64,000 nucleotides of DNA, from positions 1,116,001-1,180,000 of the forward strand of contig NZ_OW711693.1 in assembly GCF_940670685.1 (NCBI RefSeq), given 5' to 3'. Source of the DNA: Anaeropeptidivorans aminofermentans (GTDB lineage: Bacteria; Bacillota; Clostridia; Lachnospirales; UBA5962). Position numbers and translations under genes: made by a program. Under the pieces are notes generated by a model, which was not told the DNA's origin, made no database searches, and saw only the letters and a program-made list of their open reading frames with translations. How positions within the stretch are numbered: the first letter of the stretch is position 1; each line of letters opens with the position of its first letter. Shown in pieces: positions 59,464-64,000 of this stretch.

Positions 59464-59778
59464 ATGTCGGGCTTTTCTGATGGCAAAGAATTGGATATTG
59501 CAAGGAATATAAAGCTTATTGAAGAGCTTAAAGGCTCTATTCTTACTGATATTGCAAATCTTTATGTACATATGGCGAAGGCTCATTCCCAAAGAGAGGA
59601 AATAGAAGACGATATTGCGGAAGTCATAATAAATACATATTTGCTTTCTTCAAGGCTTGGGCTTAATTGCAGTGATATTGAAGAGCTTGTGGTAAAAAAA
59701 CTTAAAATCCGTTTGCTTAAGGAGGGAGCTCTTGATTTTGACATCAAAGAGATATTAGATTATTTTGAGGGACAGTAA
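59464..59778 (+). CDS. MazG-like family protein
   Basis: The 104-residue all-helical protein starts after AGGGTG, 36 bases downstream of pheA. It has the pattern ARNIKLIEELKGSILTDIAN and IIINTYLLSSRLG-like text of small clostridial MazG-like proteins. These resemble nucleotide pyrophosphohydrolases but often lack the complete EExxE...ExxD metal site, and a full site is not evident here. It may be co-transcribed with pheA. Confidence 0.75.
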   Translation: MSGFSDGKELDIARNIKLIEELKGSILTDIANLYVHMAKAHSQREEIEDDIAEVIINTYLLSSRLGLNCSDIEELVVKKLKIRLLKEGALDFDIKEILDYFEGQ

Positions 59779-59788
59779 AAAAAGATTC

Positions 59789-59867
59789 CTTGTCGATTTG
59801 CGTTTACTTTATTTTATGATGTATAGAGATATTTTTGTACAGTCCGAATAAAAGCAAATTGACTATA
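59789..59867. repeat. Family B2 palindrome
   Basis: CTTGTCGATTTGCGTTTACT ... AATAAAAGCAAATTGACTATA, directly after the MazG-like gene and before gdpP. Confidence 0.65.
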
Positions 59868-59946
59868 ATTTCTTTTAATATAGTTTAAACCTTAAGCTTC
59901 ATTTTTAAAGTTATATGCCTTTTGTGAAGGCAGTGGGGGCAATTCA

Positions 59947-61854
59947 ATGAAAAAGAATATTAAAATAGCATTAATTATATTAAGCGTAGTATTGTTTGTA
60001 ATGGCTTATTTTATGCCTGAGCTTATATATGCAGGCATTATTCTGCTTCTTGTAATATCCATATATGATTCGGCAAAGGAACCATCTGCAGAAGTTTTGC
60101 AAAGCACTATGACTTTTGAAGATTTATCCGGTGAATTTGAAGAAGGCAATAAAGCGCCTTCAATCTTAATCAGTAATGACAGCTATTATGAAACAGAGTC
60201 TTTTAAAAGGCAGATACGAAAAGAGACCCATGACTCTGCAATAAACCTTCTTGATCCGAATAAAGCAAAACAGAAAATTGATTTTAACTATAAATCCTAT
60301 GATGTGTTTTGCTGGAATTTAACAAAGGAAATAAAATGCTTTTCTTTTTTTGAAGCAAAAGAGGCAGAGCCTCCTGAGGAGGCGTGCAGAATCGGCAATG
60401 TCTGCGTAAGCCTGATATTTATAGATAATTATTTCGATGTGATGGAAACCATAGAGGAATCGAGAAAGCCTCTTGTGATAGCGTTAATAGACAGAAAAAT
60501 AAATGCCTTTGTACAAAGTGTTGAAGGTGTCGTAAAGAAGTTTGAAAAAGATAGATATATATTTATATTTGACGGAAGCAAACTGGAAGCCATTAAACAG
60601 AAGAAATTTTATATATTAGACCAAATCAGGGAAATCGATATGGGCAATAAGGTTCCCATAACCCTCAGCATCGGCATCGGAATAAACGGCAGAAGCCTCC
60701 ACCACAATATGGAATATGCCAGAGCGGCAATTGACCTCGCCTTAGGCAGAGGAGGCGACCAGGCCCTTATAAAAGACGGAGAAAATTATCAGTTCTTCGG
60801 GGGAAAAGCAAGAGAAATAGAAATCAACAGCGGCGTAAGGGCCAGAGTAAAGGCCTACGCCATGACGGAGCTTATTAACGAATGCAGCGACGTTTTAATC
60901 ATGGGCCATAGAAATGCCGACCTTGACTGCCTTGGGGCAGGAGTAGGCATCTATCGGATTGTATCCGACCACGGTAAAAAAGCCCATATCGTTCTTAATG
61001 ATGTTTCCACGAGTATAAAGGGCATGTATGATAAGCTGATGGAAATATCCTGCTACAGGGAAGGCTGCTTCATTACGGGAGAAGAGGCTCTTGAAAAAAT
61101 CGGGTATAATACCTTGCTCGTCGTAGTAGACAGCCACAGGCCCAGTATTTTAGAATGCCCGGAGCTTATAGAGCGCTCCCATAAAACGGTGGTTATAGAC
61201 CACCACAGAAAAGGTGCGGAGTTTGTTAAAAATCCGGTTTTAACTTATCATGAGCCTTATGCTTCTTCCACCTGCGAGTTGATAACGGATATGCTCCGAT
61301 ACCTTAATTTAAAAATACAGCTTAGTGCTACGGAAGCCGATGCTCTTCTTGCAGGGATAACCGTAGATACTAAAAATTACGTTATAAAAACAGGCACGAA
61401 AACCTTTGAAGCCGCAGCCTATTTAAAACGAAGCGGTGCAGATACCATCAGAGTAAGAATGGTAATGCAAAACGATATGGAATCTTATAAGGCTAAGGCC
61501 ATGGCGGTTAATAACGCCAAAATATTCATGGAAAACATCGCTATTGCCGTATGCCCTGCTTATGTGGAAAACCCCGAGCTTACGACAGCCCAAATATCCG
61601 ATGATCTCCTGAATATAACAGGCATAGAAGCTTCCTTCGCCGTATATTTTGACCATGCAGGAGAAAAGGTCCATATCAGTGCCAGAAGCCTTGGCGGAAT
61701 CAATGTTCAGCGGATTATGGAGAAAATGGGCGGCGGCGGCCACCAGACGGCGGCAGGAACCCAGATTGTATCAGAGGACATGGAAGAAGTTATGGAAAGA
61801 CTGGAAGAAAGCATAGAAAGCTATTTAAATTCAAATAAAATCGAGAAAATATAG
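59947..61854 (+). CDS. gdpP: Cyclic-di-AMP phosphodiesterase GdpP
   Basis: The 635-residue membrane protein hydrolyses c-di-AMP. Two adjacent N-terminal helices span residues about 7-43, followed by a PAS-like part and a degenerate GGDEF domain (ITLSIGIGINGRSLHHNMEYAR). The DHH domain has MGHRNADLDCLGAG, VVVDSHRPS and VIDHHRKG. The DHHA1 domain ends with GGGGHQTAAGT. A GTGGGGG site precedes the ATG. The order gdpP-rplI-dnaB is conserved in Firmicutes and supports the call. Transcription probably continues into rplI, 17 bases on. Confidence 0.96.
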   Translation: MKKNIKIALIILSVVLFVMAYFMPELIYAGIILLLVISIYDSAKEPSAEVLQSTMTFEDLSGEFEEGNKAPSILISNDSYYETESFKRQIRKETHDSAINLLDPNKAKQKIDFNYKSYDVFCWNLTKEIKCFSFFEAKEAEPPEEACRIGNVCVSLIFIDNYFDVMETIEESRKPLVIALIDRKINAFVQSVEGVVKKFEKDRYIFIFDGSKLEAIKQKKFYILDQIREIDMGNKVPITLSIGIGINGRSLHHNMEYARAAIDLALGRGGDQALIKDGENYQFFGGKAREIEINSGVRARVKAYAMTELINECSDVLIMGHRNADLDCLGAGVGIYRIVSDHGKKAHIVLNDVSTSIKGMYDKLMEISCYREGCFITGEEALEKIGYNTLLVVVDSHRPSILECPELIERSHKTVVIDHHRKGAEFVKNPVLTYHEPYASSTCELITDMLRYLNLKIQLSATEADALLAGITVDTKNYVIKTGTKTFEAAAYLKRSGADTIRVRMVMQNDMESYKAKAMAVNNAKIFMENIAIAVCPAYVENPELTTAQISDDLLNITGIEASFAVYFDHAGEKVHISARSLGGINVQRIMEKMGGGGHQTAAGTQIVSEDMEEVMERLEESIESYLNSNKIEKI

Positions 61855-61871
61855 AAAGAGGGTAGTGATTC

Positions 61872-62321
61872 ATGAAGGTTATTTTACTTGAAGATATAAA
61901 AGGGGTAGGCAAAAAAGGAGAAATCCTCGAAGCAAGCGAAGGTTATGCAAGAAATTTCCTCCTTCCGAGAAAGCTTGCCATAGAAGCAAACAAACAAAAT
62001 GTTTTAGAACTTGAAGCAAAGAAAAAATCTGAGGAAAACAAAAGACAGGCAGAGCTTGATGCTGCCCGGGAAATGAAAGAAATCCTTGAAAACCTGTCTA
62101 TTGATTTATATGTAAAGGCCGGAGAAAGCGGAAAGCTTTTCGGTTCCGTTACAAATAAGGAAATAGCTCAGGCTCTTGAAGAACAGAAAAATATACAAAT
62201 AGACAGAAAGAAAATAAGCATCAGGAACATAAAATCCGTAGGAGAAGAAAAGGCGGATATTAAGCTTCATCCGAAAGTTTCGGCCCAGCTTAAATTAAAT
62301 ATTTTAGGTCTTAAGGATTGA
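61872..62321 (+). CDS. rplI: 50S ribosomal protein L9
   Basis: The 149-residue protein has the L9 N-terminal domain ([33 protein letters not shown]), the long connecting helix (residues 40-75) and the C-terminal domain ([21 protein letters not shown]). It binds 23S rRNA near the L1 stalk. It lies between gdpP and dnaB with short gaps on both sides. Confidence 0.98.
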   Translation: MKVILLEDIKGVGKKGEILEASEGYARNFLLPRKLAIEANKQNVLELEAKKKSEENKRQAELDAAREMKEILENLSIDLYVKAGESGKLFGSVTNKEIAQALEEQKNIQIDRKKISIRNIKSVGEEKADIKLHPKVSAQLKLNILGLKD

Positions 62322-62325
62322 TACT

Positions 62326-63678
62326 ATGTTTTCAGCTCAGCAGGATAATAAAGACAGTATATACGGCACGAGGATTCTGCCTAACGATATAGAGGCGGAA
62401 CAGGCTGTGCTCGGTTCTATGTTTTTCGGAAGCGACGCCGTAAGCACGGCTTATGAGTCTTTAAAGCCGGAAGATTTTTACCGTGGAGACAACAGGGCCA
62501 TATTTGAAGCCATGATTGAGCTTTTCATGAACAATATTCCCGTAGACCTTGTTACTCTGAAGGATAAGCTTGACGAAAAAGGTCTTACGGAGCAGGTTGG
62601 GGGAAAGCAATATCTTGTTGTGCTTGCAGGGGCTGTTTCCACCTCTGCCAATTTAAGCCATTATATAAAAATCATTGAAAAGAAATCCACCCTTAGAAAG
62701 CTGATACAGGCTTCCACTGATATTTCAAAGGATAGCTACGACGGCACTAAGGAACTTGAGGAAATAATTGAAAATGCTGAAAAAAGCATATTCAATATTG
62801 TTCAGAACAGAAACAGCGGCGATTTTTCTTCTATCAATGAAATACTTATAGATTCCGTCAGTAAAATTGAAGAGGTATATATTAATAAAGGCAATGTCTC
62901 AGGCATTGCCACAGGCTTTATTGACTTTGATAATAAAACGGCGGGGCTTCAGCCTTCCGACCTGGTACTGATAGCTGCAAGGCCCTCTATGGGAAAAACA
63001 GCCTTTGCCCTTAATATCGCCCAAAATGTTTCTGTGAGAAAGGGCTTAAGTACGGCTATTTTCAGCTTGGAAATGAGTAAAGCCCAGCTTGTTTCAAGAC
63101 TTTTATGCGCGGAAGCGATGATAGACAGCCATAAATTAAGAACAGGAGACCTTGCGCCGGAGGATTGGGAGAAGATTGCAGAAGCTATAGGACCTCTGGG
63201 AAGCGCTCCCATTTACATAGACGATACCCCGGGCATCAGCATATCGGAGCTTAGGGCGAAATGCCGAAGGCTCAAGATGGAAAAGGGCCTTGATTTAATC
63301 ATGATAGACTATCTTCAGTTAATGAGCGGCAGCAGAAAAAACGAATCAAGACAGCAGGAAATTTCAGAAATATCCCGAAGCCTTAAAGCCGTTGCAAGGG
63401 AAATGAATGCTCCTGTTATTGCTCTGAGCCAGCTAAGCCGTGCCTGTGAAACAAGAACCGACCACAGACCCATGCTTTCAGACTTGAGAGAATCGGGAGC
63501 CATAGAGCAGGATGCCGACCTTGTGGCCTTTATCTATAGAGATGAATATTACCACCCGGATACGGAAAAAAAGGGCCAGGCAGAAGTTATTATTTCAAAG
63601 CAGAGAAACGGTCCCACAGGAACTGTGGATTTACTCTATCTTGATAATTATACTAAATTTGTAAATATTCAAAGATAA
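62326..63678 (+). CDS. dnaB: Replicative DNA helicase DnaB
   Basis: The 450-residue hexameric helicase unwinds DNA at the replication fork. The N-terminal domain begins LPNDIEAEQAVLGSMFF. The RecA-like domain has Walker A RPSMGKTAFALNIA near residue 220, LEMSKAQLVSRLL, Walker B LDLIMIDYLQLM and the loop SQLSRACETRTDHRPMLSDL. It starts four bases after rplI ends, last in the gdpP-rplI-dnaB unit. Confidence 0.98.
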   Translation: MFSAQQDNKDSIYGTRILPNDIEAEQAVLGSMFFGSDAVSTAYESLKPEDFYRGDNRAIFEAMIELFMNNIPVDLVTLKDKLDEKGLTEQVGGKQYLVVLAGAVSTSANLSHYIKIIEKKSTLRKLIQASTDISKDSYDGTKELEEIIENAEKSIFNIVQNRNSGDFSSINEILIDSVSKIEEVYINKGNVSGIATGFIDFDNKTAGLQPSDLVLIAARPSMGKTAFALNIAQNVSVRKGLSTAIFSLEMSKAQLVSRLLCAEAMIDSHKLRTGDLAPEDWEKIAEAIGPLGSAPIYIDDTPGISISELRAKCRRLKMEKGLDLIMIDYLQLMSGSRKNESRQQEISEISRSLKAVAREMNAPVIALSQLSRACETRTDHRPMLSDLRESGAIEQDADLVAFIYRDEYYHPDTEKKGQAEVIISKQRNGPTGTVDLLYLDNYTKFVNIQR

Positions 63679-63697
63679 ATTTAAAAGCAATATTAAA

Positions 63698-63755
63698 TAT
63701 AAGCCAAGCGCCGGTAGAGGAATCCGAAAGGTATTATCGGGTCTTGGCTTAATTG
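63698..63755 (+). terminator. Terminator of the gdpP-rplI-dnaB unit
   Basis: AAGCCAAG ... CTTGGCTT with an internal 35-base arm, about 30 bases past dnaB. It has no long T-run. Confidence 0.55.
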
Positions 63756-63788
63756 ATTTATGGCAAAGATTTTGTTTTCAAGATATAG

Positions 63789-64000
63789 TATAGTAAAATA
63801 ATTTAATTACAGGAACAAAACCTTATCTTCACGCAGATTCAACAATGCGTTTTAGAAAAATACAATAATTCATATTTTGTGAAACTGCCTTTATTTGATT
63901 TTATATATTGAAAGCTTCCTTATCTATTACGGTATAAAGGCAATTTCATCATATTTTCAAATAAAATCCGTGCCTTTGGGTCTATAGTGAATCAGTTTTT
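63789..64000. repeat. Composite family B repeat (truncated by window edge)
   Basis: TATAGTAAAATAATTTAAT, ACAGGAACAAAACC, then AATGCGTTTTAGA. A nested palindrome (63879-63950, GTGAAACTGCCTTTAT ... ATAAAGGCAATTTCAT) follows, then AAATCCGTG and TAGTGAATCAGTTTTT. It has the same plan as 26424-26804 but without the B2 insertion. Confidence 0.7.

Overview
The window comes from a low-GC, endospore-forming, motile Firmicute, most likely an anaerobic member of the Clostridia. This is inferred from gene content: SpoVB-like and SpoIID-like proteins, BclA-like collagen-like surface proteins, PerR, an AmaP/DUF2273/Asp23 cluster, a serS T-box, gdpP-rplI-dnaB, and a cobalamin-dependent methionine synthase without a reactivation domain. 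Replichore position and species cannot be read from the sequence. No tRNA, rRNA, CRISPR array, prophage or transposase gene was seen.

Layout. 0-5 kb: the 3' end of an ABC exporter gene, a UDP-GlcNAc 2-epimerase, a tiny Met-rich protein, a coiled-coil orphan and a Cys/Trp-rich coat-like protein. 5-13.5 kb (minus strand): a complete peptide/nickel-class ABC importer with two near-identical binding lipoproteins, one at each end. 13.7-26.4 kb: DEAD-box helicase, uppP, a small Pro/Trp-rich protein, perR, trmL, spoVB-like, a PLMP(RRXRR)-2TM protein, a split ThrE-type exporter, a tyrosine phosphatase, and a SpoIID-like/queA pair. 26.8-38 kb: rarA-truA, amaP-DUF2273-asp23, an EamA transporter, motAB behind a textbook sigma-D promoter, an orphan TrpC-like barrel, a secreted conserved protein, a TagA/WecG glycosyltransferase and a YitT protein. 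38.8-49.5 kb: a chemoreceptor with a structured leader, two large collagen-like proteins with a decayed collagen-gene tail beside them, metH and a small acidic protein. 50-64 kb: VanY-type carboxypeptidase, ftsH, a poly-HAMP chemoreceptor, T-box-serS, pheA, MazG-like, gdpP, rplI and dnaB.

The most striking feature is not a gene. The unusually long intergenic spaces are filled with several families of small, non-coding, hairpin-forming repeats. Family A is a 231-232 bp element with perfect 14-bp terminal inverted repeats (2 copies). Family B is a modular element with AGTAAATTT-type ends and nested insertions. Family B2 is a ~78 bp palindrome with AATTTGCTTTTAT arms (at least 7 loci). Families C and D are longer hairpin modules (2-3 copies each). 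In families A, C and D the copies differ by paired changes on opposite arms, so base pairing is kept while sequence drifts. The repeats sit between genes and their terminators, inside one another, between the serS T-box and serS, and over the 3' end of truA, where one appears to supply the last codons and the stop.

Functional themes are sporulation and the spore surface, cell-envelope polymer synthesis (wecB, tagA-like, uppP, VanY, SpoIID), motility and chemotaxis (motAB, two MCPs), peptide uptake, and core replication and translation genes.
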